Source: an uncultured Ruminococcus sp. | GTDB taxonomy: Bacteria > Bacillota > Clostridia > Oscillospirales > Acutalibacteraceae | DNA length: 32,901 nucleotides | Direction: 5' to 3' | Assembly: GCA_910585865.1 (NCBI GenBank) | Contig: CAJUGO010000019.1 | Location: forward strand, 1-32,901 | Shown: positions 14,796 through 24,589 of the stretch, one piece after another | Numbering within the stretch: position 1 is the stretch's first letter | Layout of the letters: every line of letters begins with the position of its first letter | Translations under genes and position numbers: made by a program | Notes under the pieces: model-generated | What the model saw: the letters and a program-made list of their open reading frames with translations, nothing else | The model's database searches: none | Told to the model about the DNA's origin: nothing

Positions 14796-16884
14796 TATTA
14801 CTTTCCTCCTCTGCTTTTACGGAATGTCTGTTATTAGCCCCATCAATAGGCGAAATTACAGAAAACATATCTTCCATTGTAGTATCAAAAAAACGATATT
14901 GTCCACCGCCGCTGCGTTTCACCGTATACAAAGCCTGGTCTGCTGCCCGAAACAGCGTATCATAATCAAAACCGACCGTCTCCGTCACAGCAACACCCAA
15001 ACTCACAGAAATCATAAAATCTCCGAACTCACCGCACAGAGTTGAAAATATCCGGCTGACAATGGATTCCAAATTTGTTTTATACTCCAAAAACAGTAGA
15101 AATTCATCACCGCCGACCCTCGCCGCAATATCACCTTCACGTGTACTGCTGCGCATCCGCTGAACAATTTGCACAAGAATCTTATCGCCAAACTGGTGGC
15201 CAAAAGTATCGTTGGCAGATTTAAAATCATCTAAATCCAACACTATTAATGCAAATCTTTTTGAAGGATATTCTGCCAGATGTGCCTTTATCTGTTCCCT
15301 TGCACTGGCATGATTAAGCAGTCCTGTTAATGGATCTGTAGACGCCTTTTTCTCTAAGGCATCAGTTTTAATTCGCGAATCATGAATATCGATAGCTTTT
15401 CCGATAACTCCAACGTATTGCGGTGTTTCTTCCTCCGACCAAAGAGTGCGCGAAACAATACGAACCCATCTTTCACCGTTGTCAAGATTCAGTTTGCAGT
15501 CATAAGTTGTTTCCGGATGTTTAGGCGTTGCAGAACGCAGAGCCGCTGCCAGTGCATTTATTTCCTTTTCAGGCAGCATAGAAACTACTTTCTCATCATG
15601 GCAGGGATCCATAATAATCTCGGAACATCCGAGCCATCTTGCACCGAACGGGGATAACTTCACCATAGATGGAGAAACTGTATACTCAAATTGAATTTCC
15701 TTTGTAAGTGCAGCAAAAAAATCATATTTCATGCGCTCATGCTCAAGCAGCTGCAATGTTCGCCGTGATGCAGTAAGTTCCTCGCGCTGCAGCATTTCTT
15801 CCACTACACTGCGCATTCTAAGCGGATCATCAGCAGAAATACATTTCATAAGCTGATATTCCAAGTTTTCTGAAATCTCTTCCAGACAAGACAACAGTAT
15901 AGGATTAAATGCACCGCATTTTCCCTCTAAAATCATCGAAACCGCAATATTATGAGGAATGGCTTTTCTGTAGACACGGTCGCTTGTCAGTGCATCATAC
16001 ACATCTGCAAGAGCGACAATTTGAGCAGAAACAGGAATCTCATCTCCCTGCAATCCGTCAGGATAACCACGGCCGTCATAACGCTCATGATGCCAGCGGC
16101 AAATCTCATAAGCCGTTTTGATTAAAGGTTCCTGCTGGTGAATAGGCAAATTTTCCAACATTCGTGCACCAATCAGCGAATGTGTTTTCATCACCGTAAA
16201 TTCCTCATCTGTTAAGCGGCCGGGTTTGTTCAGTGTCTCTTCGGGAATAGCAATTTTGCCAATATCATGAAGTGCTGATGCAATACTGATTATTTGAATT
16301 TCCTTTTGAGAAAAACAGTATTTATCAGACTGTCCGTTTATATGTCTTAGTATCAGCTCCGTCAAAATGCGTACCCTGCGGACATGCTGCCCGCTTTCGC
16401 CATTACGAAATTCAACAATATGGCTTAAAATTTCAATCATCAGCCTGCTTTGTCTCTCTTTTTCATAGATTTGCTGTGCCGCCAAATCTACAAGTTTTTT
16501 CTGTTTAGCATAAAGTAAAATAGTATTGACCACCCGGCGATGTACAATAAGTGCGTCAAAGGGGCGGCTGACAAAGTCTGTAACACCTAACTCATATGCC
16601 TGCTCCACATAAGAAGCACTGCTTTCCGCTGAAATCATAATAACAGGTATGTCTGTAATCCAGCCGCAGCGATTCATTTCAGCAAGCACTCCAAAACCGT
16701 CAAGTTCAGGCATAACAATATCCAGGAGTACCAGTGAAAGGCTTTGTTGATGGGTACGTATAATCTCAAGTGCCTGTACGCCGTTTTCCGCCTCTAAAAT
16801 TTCATATTCCTTACCAAGCATATCTGCCAGAATTGAGCGGTTCATCTCAGAATCATCTGCAATAAGGATTCTGTACTTTTGCAT
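14785..16884 (-). CDS. Response regulator with HD-GYP and GGDEF domains (c-di-GMP turnover)
   Basis: The 699-aa product starts at MQKYRILIADD, preceded by GGAGGAG; a longer frame exists but bypasses this site. The REC domain (1-125) has acids D10/D11, phospho-acceptor Asp55 and a K-to-R change near 107 (VSRPFD instead of the usual K-P). The HD-GYP domain (about 145-345) has HDIGK (His206, Asp207), HHE (265-267) and GRGYPDG (GYP 273-275), consistent with c-di-GMP phosphodiesterase. A PAS-like linker spans about 395-500. The GGDEF domain (about 510-670) has an intact GGDEF motif (591-595) and an inhibitory I-site RxxD (582-585) five residues upstream. The protein may both make and break c-di-GMP, with output set by phosphorylation; the net direction is unknown. 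First gene of the phosphorelay operon. Confidence 0.92.
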   Translation of the reverse strand: MQKYRILIADDSEMNRSILADMLGKEYEILEAENGVQALEIIRTHQQSLSLVLLDIVMPELDGFGVLAEMNRCGWITDIPVIMISAESSASYVEQAYELGVTDFVSRPFDALIVHRRVVNTILLYAKQKKLVDLAAQQIYEKERQSRLMIEILSHIVEFRNGESGQHVRRVRILTELILRHINGQSDKYCFSQKEIQIISIASALHDIGKIAIPEETLNKPGRLTDEEFTVMKTHSLIGARMLENLPIHQQEPLIKTAYEICRWHHERYDGRGYPDGLQGDEIPVSAQIVALADVYDALTSDRVYRKAIPHNIAVSMILEGKCGAFNPILLSCLEEISENLEYQLMKCISADDPLRMRSVVEEMLQREELTASRRTLQLLEHERMKYDFFAALTKEIQFEYTVSPSMVKLSPFGARWLGCSEIIMDPCHDEKVVSMLPEKEINALAAALRSATPKHPETTYDCKLNLDNGERWVRIVSRTLWSEEETPQYVGVIGKAIDIHDSRIKTDALEKKASTDPLTGLLNHASAREQIKAHLAEYPSKRFALIVLDLDDFKSANDTFGHQFGDKILVQIVQRMRSSTREGDIAARVGGDEFLLFLEYKTNLESIVSRIFSTLCGEFGDFMISVSLGVAVTETVGFDYDTLFRAADQALYTVKRSGGGQYRFFDTTMEDMFSVISPIDGANNRHSVKAEEESNNDT

Positions 16885-17003
16885 ATATTCACTCTCCTCC
16901 ACATTTAATTCGTATTTTTTCGTGTGATTATTCTTATCGTAACATATTCCTTCAAAATTGTACAGCATTTTTGATGACTCCCGTTAATCTTTCATATTTC
17001 AAA

Positions 17004-17054
17004 AAAAACTGCGGCGTTCATAATTCCGACCGAATCACTGACGCCGCAGTTTTT
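17004..17054 (-). terminator. Strong terminator of the M60/cohesin/lipoprotein operon
   Basis: A 14-bp stem AAAAACTGCGGCGT/ACGCCGCAGTTTTT (17004-17017 with 17041-17054) is flanked by A/T tracts on both sides, so it can act in either direction. It lies 44 bp after the small lipoprotein gene and upstream of the phosphorelay operon, insulating the two. Confidence 0.85.
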
Positions 17055-17097
17055 GATTATTAAACTTAATTCATTTTATTACAAATCTGCTGCCCAA

Positions 17098-17307
17098 TTA
17101 TTTGCTGAAAGGATCATTGATATTGTCTTCATCAATATCAATATTCGAACTTTGTCCTTCCACAAGCTTTAAATCAGACTTGTTCACCGTATCCGAACTG
17201 CTGGTATTTGCTGTTTGCTTTCCGGAATCTTGGTTATTACATCCTGCAAACACACTTGCAGTCAGTATAGTCAACACGCACATACCTAAAATGCAAATCC
17301 TTTTCAT
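17098..17307 (-). CDS. Very small lipoprotein, last gene of the M60 operon
   Basis: The 69-aa product starts at MKRICILG with AAAGGA as ribosome binding site; an in-frame ATG six codons earlier overlaps that site. The signal peptide ends in lipobox VFAGC (Cys22). The mature part of about 47 aa is unstructured, rich in Ser, Thr, Asn and Asp, and ends in an acidic IDIDEDNINDPFSK tail that could bind calcium or a partner. Function not recognised. It follows the cohesin-like gene by 19 bp and shares its transcript, so it should be under the same tandem c-di-GMP riboswitch. A membrane-anchored accessory of the exported complex is a guess. Confidence 0.7.
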   Translation of the reverse strand: MKRICILGMCVLTILTASVFAGCNNQDSGKQTANTSSSDTVNKSDLKLVEGQSSNIDIDEDNINDPFSK

Positions 17308-17326
17308 ATTCAATATTCCTTTCATC

Positions 17327-18817
17327 TTATGGTGTGGTCAATGTAACAGCATTTGCGCTATAAACTGTGTTAGTTTCGCCCTTGCTGTCAGTGTAGATCA
17401 TAAACGCACGAGCTGTTCTGCTCTGTCCCCCTTTAGCCACATTGTTAACATTGGCGATAAACTGAGCATTTGTACCTGATACTGTACATTTAGCAACCTT
17501 TACGTTATTGATTTTGCCGTCTATAACAAACTCATCTATATTGTTTTCATCAATAGCCTGATTTGTAAGAACAATACCTCTCTGTACCAACTTATAACCT
17601 TTTGGAACAGAGCATACGCCGGAATAACCCATACGATACTTTCCGTTTAAAGGAACCATTGTGCCTGTAGCATTTAGTACTATAGATGGAAGTTCTGTCT
17701 TTTCTGCATTCTTATCTATAAATTCAGGAGTAAGTGTAACATCGGAAACCACTGCAAAGGAATAAGTTGAATTATAGCTTACAATGTCATTTTTCTCATT
17801 TCTCCAACATGAAAACTGCTTGCCTTCAGGAACTTTTGCAGTAACGCTTGCTACTGCACGAGATTTAAATCTGACTGCACTTTCAGAAGTGCCGATAATA
17901 GCGCCGTTCTCGCCTACGGTAACTGCATAGGTTTCTTCCATTTCTTCAAATTTTGCCTTTACACCTATAACACTTGACATAGTAAACTTAAAGTCTCCGC
18001 CAAGTTCTACTTTATGCTCTTTGTTCAGATTATCTGTAAGAGTGATTTCTGCCAAACGATAGCCCTGGGCAGGTGTTGCATTAAGACGTACAACAGAATT
18101 CTCATAAACACCGCTGTCAGCTGATTTTTCACCGTCATCTTCAACAACATAAGCCTTTACAGTACCTTTACCCTCTACTTTAATGTCAAGAGGGAAACGG
18201 ACAGGTTCACCATAAACTGCGCCGTCTACAGGAATCACAAAATCCACGCCGTATGCTTCAGCTGCATTGATTGAATCCATATTCAGACCAACTGTAGTTA
18301 AGTCACCTGTATTGCCGCTAAGTACAATTTTAAAAGTATTCTTTATACCTTCAAGTTTTTCTACCTTAAGTGTACCGATAGGCAGCTTATTTACTGTGTT
18401 ACCGTTTTCATCCTTTGTAATTTGAACAAGATTCTCAGTGCCTGCTACATAAACCTGCATAATCTGAGTATCCGGATTGAAATTTGCCTCTTTAATCTTT
18501 ACCTTATCCAAAGCTTTGTCAAAGGTAAGTTTCATGTCTCTGCCTGTGACAGCAGAACCGTCACCGCTCATCAGTTGAAGAGCAATCTGATAAGAAGCTA
18601 CACTCTCTGCCTTTTCAGGATCCAGTTCGAGCCAAACCTGAACTGTGTTAGCGTCATATTCGTCTGCCTGCTTTGTTTTCAGAGAATAAGGTGCCGGTGA
18701 ATCTGTCGTTTCAGTTGTCGTCTCTGATACTTCAGCAGCATATGTAGCTGCGGGGGTTATGCAAAAAAATGTTAAAATTGCTACAAGGAGCAATGCAATA
18801 AATCGCGTTTTTCTCAT
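17327..18817 (-). CDS. Secreted cohesin-like surface protein with beta-repeat modules
   Basis: The 496-aa product starts at MRKTRF, where GGAGGT lies just upstream inside a slightly longer open frame. A Sec signal peptide is cleaved near ATYA at 27. Residues of about 55-200 form a beta-rich domain resembling cohesin/CBM-like jelly rolls (TVQVWLELDPEKAESVASYQ, then LPIGTLKVEKLEG and FKIVLSGNTGDL). Two InlB-type/bacterial repeat modules follow (about 210-290, GTVKAYVVEDDG with ATPAQGYRLAEI; about 295-365, GAIIGTSES with VPEGKQFSCWRNEKND). The C-terminal domain (about 375-496, MGYSGVCSVPKGYKLVQRGIV) is shared by many Clostridia surface proteins. No LPxTG or transmembrane anchor is seen. The gene follows the dockerin-bearing M60 peptidase in the same operon, so a cohesin-dockerin partnership is plausible. 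The cohesin assignment is by pattern only. Confidence 0.7.
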   Translation of the reverse strand: MRKTRFIALLLVAILTFFCITPAATYAAEVSETTTETTDSPAPYSLKTKQADEYDANTVQVWLELDPEKAESVASYQIALQLMSGDGSAVTGRDMKLTFDKALDKVKIKEANFNPDTQIMQVYVAGTENLVQITKDENGNTVNKLPIGTLKVEKLEGIKNTFKIVLSGNTGDLTTVGLNMDSINAAEAYGVDFVIPVDGAVYGEPVRFPLDIKVEGKGTVKAYVVEDDGEKSADSGVYENSVVRLNATPAQGYRLAEITLTDNLNKEHKVELGGDFKFTMSSVIGVKAKFEEMEETYAVTVGENGAIIGTSESAVRFKSRAVASVTAKVPEGKQFSCWRNEKNDIVSYNSTYSFAVVSDVTLTPEFIDKNAEKTELPSIVLNATGTMVPLNGKYRMGYSGVCSVPKGYKLVQRGIVLTNQAIDENNIDEFVIDGKINNVKVAKCTVSGTNAQFIANVNNVAKGGQSRTARAFMIYTDSKGETNTVYSANAVTLTTP

Positions 18818-18839
18818 ACTGACCTCCATTTTTTTAATC

Positions 18840-18865
18840 CGCTGCCGCCATCTTTGACGGCAGCG
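18840..18865 (-). other. GC-rich intergenic hairpin between M60 and cohesin-like genes
   Basis: On the minus strand CGCTGCCG/CGGCAGCG extends by UCA/UGG pairs to an 11-bp stem with an AAGA tetraloop. It is not followed by a U-tract, so it is more likely an mRNA processing or stability element setting the ratio of the two secreted proteins than a terminator. Confidence 0.55.
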
Positions 18866-18893
18866 TCTGTTTATTATTATATGTTTTTATTAC

Positions 18894-21800
18894 TTAGCTT
18901 TCTGTACTGCTGTTTGTCAGAGTGATGTGTGGAAGTGTTTCCGGTACTGCAACCGTAAAGGAATCACTAACCAAACGCTCGCCTGCAAGAGTCAGTGCGT
19001 TGTCAACGCGGTATAGTTCAGCGTATACTGCAGTAGGTAACTCTACTACAAGATCCTCGCCGTTTTCACCTGCTCCCGGCAAACCGTACTTACCTTCGTT
19101 TTCACCGCTCAAAGGTTCCAACCAGTAAACCCAGAAACCGTCTTTTACATTTGCAATACATCCTGTGTCAGGCATATCTGCAAAGAATACCTGATAACCG
19201 TTGATAATACTGTCGCGCTTATTTTCAAATGAATCGTCAAACATTTTGTGATCCTGATTATACAGTTTAACTACATTGTAAGCAGCATTGCCTGCATACT
19301 TACCTGTAACAATGAATGAGCCTTCAGGAATCTTACTTCCGCTTTCAGCGTCAAGAATGTAATCATGGTCAAGAATACCGATAGCGTTTTCTGTATTCCA
19401 TGTTTCTCTGCCGTCTTCTCCAACAGTAGATACTCCGATATCAACATTGTCACCTGACGGACCAAGGAGCATGATTTCAGGGAAGCCCAAAGTCTTAACT
19501 CTACTCGGTGCAGTAATTCTGAAATGTGTTGCCTTAAATGCTTTAATATTTCCGTCTGTTTTGAAATACAGAACCTTTCTGCCGTCTGCCAACTCACCTG
19601 CAACACATGAACTCATTCTGGTGAAAGATGCGCCGCCGTCATTGCTGAATTCCAGTATATACTTCCACAGACCTGTTGAGCCTTGTGCCACACCTTCACT
19701 TGCCGGATCCGGAACTGCTATAGCAAGTACTTCCTGTCTGCCGCCAAGAGAAATAACCATCTGTGCAGTATTATCTTTTGTTGTTCCATTATAAGCAGTG
19801 CCATAGTCACCGTCAAAAATTCGTTTTGCTGCACTGTCTGTGCGAACAATTTCACCTGTATCTTTGTCAAGATACTTTACATCCATAGTCGGAATGTAGG
19901 TTTTTTCTTCATTTGTTGCAACATCCAAATAAGAGTTGCCGTCCTTTGGAGTTGTACCTTCATAAACTGTAAGCACACCGTCATTAGAAACAGTATTTAT
20001 GCTTGTAACAGTCCAATTGTCGCTTGGTAAATCACCTTCATGACGAATCTTGATAGGTTCAAGATCAGTTTTCTTAGTAGCGTTCAAATACTTGTCATAA
20101 GCAACAACACCATATGTCATAACTCGGTTGTTCTCAGTTTCAACTACATCAGTATATACTGTGCTTGCAGCATATGTACCGTCTTCTGTCGTTGCAGGCT
20201 GAACAAAAGCTACAGGCTTGCCATTTCGGATAATTTCATATCCCAAAACTGCGTCCATATTTTTCTCGTCAGGGAGAGTAATTGTAAGAGTAACTTTTCT
20301 GGCATTTTTGTTAACGCCCTGCTCCAATACTGCATTTACAGCTGTAGATGTCATAGCCGGACGATTTGCCAATGAATACTCATGAGCAGCATCATTAAGA
20401 TACTGAAGCTTTCTGGTTTCCTTCGGGAACTGTGCTGCGTAGTTTGCAGTGGTAGTATCAACAACCATACCCCATGCACTAAAGAAATCTGTTAAGTCTT
20501 TCTGTGCTGCTGCACAAGCTGTGCGCATAATGTTCTGATCAGTAGTGCCGTTGCGTACTGAGTATAGTGTAGTTTCCGTGCTTGGTGCTGAGTTAAAATC
20601 TCTTCTGTACAGATAGTATCTTGCGAAGAATTCATTTGCAAGCATATTGTTATAGCTTTCTTCATTGTAAACTATCTGACCGTCTTCATTCTTGTAATAA
20701 TCATAATATGCGTAATTGTTATCATAAGCAAGGTGAAGCTGCCAATACATACCTAACTGTGCAAATACATTACCTGGCTTTCCTGTTGTATTAGATGTCA
20801 CATGCTTATAAACAGACTGGTATGGAATTCGGCTGGTATTTGCAGTATCCCATGTTTTTTCAAACTGAGCCCAAATGTTATTGGTAACTTCTGCATATGT
20901 CAGTCCTCCAACATCTGCATCATGACCCATTTCGTGAGCAATACCCCAACCAAACATATTACCGCCGATACGCTTGCCGTTTTCATCAGTTACTATAGGT
21001 GAACCGCCAGTCAATGGAGGAACAGAACCCCACTCAATACCTAAGTGCAGACCGCCTGCATACATAAATGCACCGGCAAACATTCTGTGGTAACGGATAT
21101 TGAAACGAGCTGCCGGAATACCCTTAGCACCGTTTGTATATAACGGATAAAAACCACGTTGCTTGTAGAATGTTTCAATCATCTGGTTCATTGCAACCAT
21201 GCTGTTATACATCTTGTCTGTCATTGCATCCAGGTTGCCGTTTACTCCACCCAAACCATTTAAAATCTGGCTTGCAGGAACAGATATAAACACATTGTCT
21301 AAACTGATTTCAGTGCAGTTTAAGAAACAATTTGAACCGTTTCCAAACTCATACCCACCAACATCTTCCTGATGGTCTGAATGTTTTGCTGAAAGATTTC
21401 TGTTGTACTTAACAAGTTCTTCCAAATAAGTTCTGATAGTTGATTTCCATGCTGCTTCATCTACAGTTGCACGGTCGTTGCCGATATTTCTGTAAAGATC
21501 AAGAACAGGAATTTTAGTTGCGCCGCTTACGCGAATCTCAACCGGGCGTTCTGCAATACCAATCGGTGAAGTGTGTACTACATATATTGAACCGCCCTTT
21601 TCAAAGTCAAGGCTTGATATGTTAGGAATAGTAATTTCATTTTTACCCTGAACCAGTGAAATTTCACCGGATTTCCATGCAGCAGACTCAGCATGATATT
21701 GTGTAAATACCAATCTTGCGTCTACAGACTGACCTATCTGTCTATTCTTTTGACCAACATAAACATTTATTTTAGAGCCTGACTTTGCAGTATAACCCAA

Positions 21801-24584
21801 AGGCTGATATCCGCTCAGTCCCATGCCAAACTGGCTGGCATTGCCATAAGTTGTAATTTTAGAATTAACGTTGAACACTTCTCCAATAGAAGATCCGTTT
21901 CTAAACAATTCTTCTGCATAATCCAGTTCGGATAAAAGCAGGTCTTTCTTTGGATGATATTCATCCCATTTTGCGTCTTTAGTGTTTGCACGCTGTTTAA
22001 GTGCTTCGATTTGTTCGAGGGTTACAGTATCTTTCAAAGAAACATGCATATCATCTGCATAAAGACCATATACCTCATCTTCCAATGAATCATAGTTAAA
22101 ATACTTAATTTCAGAAATAGTACAAGCAGCGTTGTAATATTTATGGAAGCCGAAATCTAATTGTTTTGCTTTAACCGGACGGTCAAGCACATAGCGAATA
22201 GTATTCTTTGCTGTTGGGTGCAGTACCTGCATACTACAACCTACGCTTTCTTTTTTACCATTAGCATCATGAGCAGTGATATATATTCTGAAGAAAGAAC
22301 CACTTCCGTCACCGTATCCGTCTTCCAAACGGTTAGTAACAACAACTTCTTTAATGGTTTTTTCCTCTTTGAATACTACAGTTGCACCGATATCTGCACC
22401 TGTTGTGCTGTGGAAATATGTAGAATAGTCATCGTCAATGAGAAATTCATTGTCATACTTAACACCCTCTGGATATTTAGAGTTGTCTACAGAATATCTA
22501 TTACGAATTGATTCAATCTCATCTCTTGAAATCATGCCGTATTTTGGGAATTGTGGAGTCTCATTTGCTGTCTTGCCAACTGCAGGCAATGAGTTCGGAC
22601 CACGGCGAAGCTTGCCGTTTTCGTCTGAGTTCCAGCCGTACACACGAACTTGGTAAGTAGTATTATCCTTTAAACCGGTAATGCTGTAACGATTAGTCAT
22701 GATATCATGTACTGCAATATACTCTTCAGCATCTTTTTCACGGTATTCAAGTGTATATTTCTCTGTACCTGTCATATCCTTCCATGATACATCAAGCTGA
22801 CGGTGTTTTCCGTTTATGCTCACATTGTCAGGAGCTTCAGGCGCCTTACCTGCAAGCTGATAATGCTCGATTTTTGAACTGTAAGGACTTGACCAGTTAC
22901 CGTTTGTAGATTTTACTCTGATTGAATATGTCCATAATGGAGTAATCTTATCCTTATGACCACCTTCAAAGCTGTTAATTATAATCTGATTTACACCAGC
23001 TTTGTATGTTCTTTCTTTATACTTAGTGCCGTCCTTTGCAACAGCAGATACAGCAACTTCATAGCCGGTAACATTTGTTTCTGCATCCCATTTTACGGTA
23101 ATGCTGTCGCCTGAACCGCTTGCCTCAATATTTTTAGGAATATTAAGTTCAGGTTCCGGGATACGTGATTCCATATCGTTTAAGAATTCTACTTTAGCGA
23201 TTTCTGTAAGATTGGTAGAAGCTGCAGTAGCAGTAACCACAATAGTAACTTTCTTTATAGCTACCTGACTGCCCAAATCGATTACAATTGTACCATCTGC
23301 ATTTCGAATAGCAGTAGCTCTTGAAGAACCCTTGGCTTTGCGAGCCGCTCTAACCATTCTGGACTCTTTCTGCATCACTGGTTCTGCAACATCCTGACTG
23401 TCCTGTATAGGAACTTCGATTACTTCGCCTTTGCCTTCCGGATCGTCGGGATTAGCTACCTCAACCTTAATTGTACCACCGGTAGGACCGCTATCTGCAG
23501 GAGCAGAAATAACCATACCGCCGACTTCTGCAGTGCCTGACATCTCCATCTCAATTTCAACAGGGTTAACCTCCGAAATTGCAGCGCCCTCTTCCTTAGG
23601 AGCAATTTTAATGGGCTCTGCAACATCTTCCATAATAGTATCAAGCTTGCGCTCGCCCTTAGGAACAGCCTTCTCCTGTGCCTCTTCAACCTTTACTGCA
23701 GATTGAAGAACTGTCACAATCGGTATTGCATTCTGCTTTTCATGACCCATATTGTATGCGAGAATGCTCAAATCCTGAATATCAGTTTTTCCATCTAAAT
23801 TCAAATCGTAAATAGACTGGAATGTTTTATCTTTAATCTTAGAGGAGTCTTCCTCAGATGGATTTGCATCATCTGGAAGCTTCGTCTTTGTTTCTGTTTG
23901 TCCCATATATTGCAGGATTGTTTCAACATCAGTACTATTGATAGCACCGTCATTGTTTACGTCACCCAAAGCAAATACACCTGGGGACGTTTTACCTGCT
24001 CCTCTGTTTGATGTGTAGCTATTGCTGTACATCAATGTTGTCTTGGTACCTTCATTAATAACAACTTCCTGAGTAAAGTTCTCAAAATAGTACTCTGAAT
24101 TCATACGAAGCGTATATGTTCCAGCAGGAACATTTGCTGCGCGGAAAATAATGGTGTTATCAACTACAGTGCTTACTGTATCAAAATGTTTCTCTTCACC
24201 TTCATGAACATCGGGTTCGTTCGCATGCAGAGTGACAAGGAACATATCTTTTTTCTCTGCAAGAGATTTTTTTACCGGGAAATCATTTTGCAGCTGAACC
24301 TCAAAATTTACAATCTCTGAATCATTTTGTACCTCATCTTCATTCTCACTTGGTGAAGGCTGAAGCACCTCACTGTCAGAGCCATTACCTATATCAACAG
24401 ATGTTGATTCATCTGCAGAAGCTGTTCCTTTAGATGTTCCATCGATAAGGTTCTCGCTTCCCTTAAGAGTATCTGTGATTTCACTTGACACTGGCATATC
24501 GTCCTTAACGGCAGCCATAGCATACGCCGAAGACTGCATAATCATAGTCAGCGCTAATAAAATCGCGAACAGTTTTCTTTTCAT
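18894..24584 (-). CDS. Secreted M60-family (enhancin/mucinase-type) metallopeptidase with dockerin, Fn3 and F5/8C domains
   Basis: A 1896-aa exported multidomain protein. A signal peptide (1-25) is followed by a low-complexity acidic/Ser region (30-95) and a dockerin type I pair (about 205-283) with Ca-binding loops DVNNDGAINSTD and DLNLDGKTDIQD. Two fibronectin III domains follow (about 478-575 and 580-664), then an F5/8 type C (discoidin) carbohydrate-binding domain (about 683-831). The M60-like peptidase region (about 900-1330) has zinc motif HEMGH (His1217, Glu1218, His1221) and downstream Glu in AEVTNN (Glu1232). A second discoidin-like domain lies at about 1555-1700, with beta-rich modules to the end and no sortase or transmembrane anchor. 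M60 proteins of gut bacteria cleave mucin-type glycoproteins; mucin as substrate is inference. It is transcribed behind two tandem c-di-GMP-I riboswitches. Confidence 0.9.
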   Translation of the reverse strand: MKRKLFAILLALTMIMQSSAYAMAAVKDDMPVSSEITDTLKGSENLIDGTSKGTASADESTSVDIGNGSDSEVLQPSPSENEDEVQNDSEIVNFEVQLQNDFPVKKSLAEKKDMFLVTLHANEPDVHEGEEKHFDTVSTVVDNTIIFRAANVPAGTYTLRMNSEYYFENFTQEVVINEGTKTTLMYSNSYTSNRGAGKTSPGVFALGDVNNDGAINSTDVETILQYMGQTETKTKLPDDANPSEEDSSKIKDKTFQSIYDLNLDGKTDIQDLSILAYNMGHEKQNAIPIVTVLQSAVKVEEAQEKAVPKGERKLDTIMEDVAEPIKIAPKEEGAAISEVNPVEIEMEMSGTAEVGGMVISAPADSGPTGGTIKVEVANPDDPEGKGEVIEVPIQDSQDVAEPVMQKESRMVRAARKAKGSSRATAIRNADGTIVIDLGSQVAIKKVTIVVTATAASTNLTEIAKVEFLNDMESRIPEPELNIPKNIEASGSGDSITVKWDAETNVTGYEVAVSAVAKDGTKYKERTYKAGVNQIIINSFEGGHKDKITPLWTYSIRVKSTNGNWSSPYSSKIEHYQLAGKAPEAPDNVSINGKHRQLDVSWKDMTGTEKYTLEYREKDAEEYIAVHDIMTNRYSITGLKDNTTYQVRVYGWNSDENGKLRRGPNSLPAVGKTANETPQFPKYGMISRDEIESIRNRYSVDNSKYPEGVKYDNEFLIDDDYSTYFHSTTGADIGATVVFKEEKTIKEVVVTNRLEDGYGDGSGSFFRIYITAHDANGKKESVGCSMQVLHPTAKNTIRYVLDRPVKAKQLDFGFHKYYNAACTISEIKYFNYDSLEDEVYGLYADDMHVSLKDTVTLEQIEALKQRANTKDAKWDEYHPKKDLLLSELDYAEELFRNGSSIGEVFNVNSKITTYGNASQFGMGLSGYQPLGYTAKSGSKINVYVGQKNRQIGQSVDARLVFTQYHAESAAWKSGEISLVQGKNEITIPNISSLDFEKGGSIYVVHTSPIGIAERPVEIRVSGATKIPVLDLYRNIGNDRATVDEAAWKSTIRTYLEELVKYNRNLSAKHSDHQEDVGGYEFGNGSNCFLNCTEISLDNVFISVPASQILNGLGGVNGNLDAMTDKMYNSMVAMNQMIETFYKQRGFYPLYTNGAKGIPAARFNIRYHRMFAGAFMYAGGLHLGIEWGSVPPLTGGSPIVTDENGKRIGGNMFGWGIAHEMGHDADVGGLTYAEVTNNIWAQFEKTWDTANTSRIPYQSVYKHVTSNTTGKPGNVFAQLGMYWQLHLAYDNNYAYYDYYKNEDGQIVYNEESYNNMLANEFFARYYLYRRDFNSAPSTETTLYSVRNGTTDQNIMRTACAAAQKDLTDFFSAWGMVVDTTTANYAAQFPKETRKLQYLNDAAHEYSLANRPAMTSTAVNAVLEQGVNKNARKVTLTITLPDEKNMDAVLGYEIIRNGKPVAFVQPATTEDGTYAASTVYTDVVETENNRVMTYGVVAYDKYLNATKKTDLEPIKIRHEGDLPSDNWTVTSINTVSNDGVLTVYEGTTPKDGNSYLDVATNEEKTYIPTMDVKYLDKDTGEIVRTDSAAKRIFDGDYGTAYNGTTKDNTAQMVISLGGRQEVLAIAVPDPASEGVAQGSTGLWKYILEFSNDGGASFTRMSSCVAGELADGRKVLYFKTDGNIKAFKATHFRITAPSRVKTLGFPEIMLLGPSGDNVDIGVSTVGEDGRETWNTENAIGILDHDYILDAESGSKIPEGSFIVTGKYAGNAAYNVVKLYNQDHKMFDDSFENKRDSIINGYQVFFADMPDTGCIANVKDGFWVYWLEPLSGENEGKYGLPGAGENGEDLVVELPTAVYAELYRVDNALTLAGERLVSDSFTVAVPETLPHITLTNSSTES

Positions 24585-24589
24585 ATAAT

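Noticed and set aside
18422..24000. Several plus-strand open frames (60-116 codons) opposite the M60 and cohesin-like genes
   Set aside because: All are antisense to long supported genes, with no ribosome binding sites or coherent domains.
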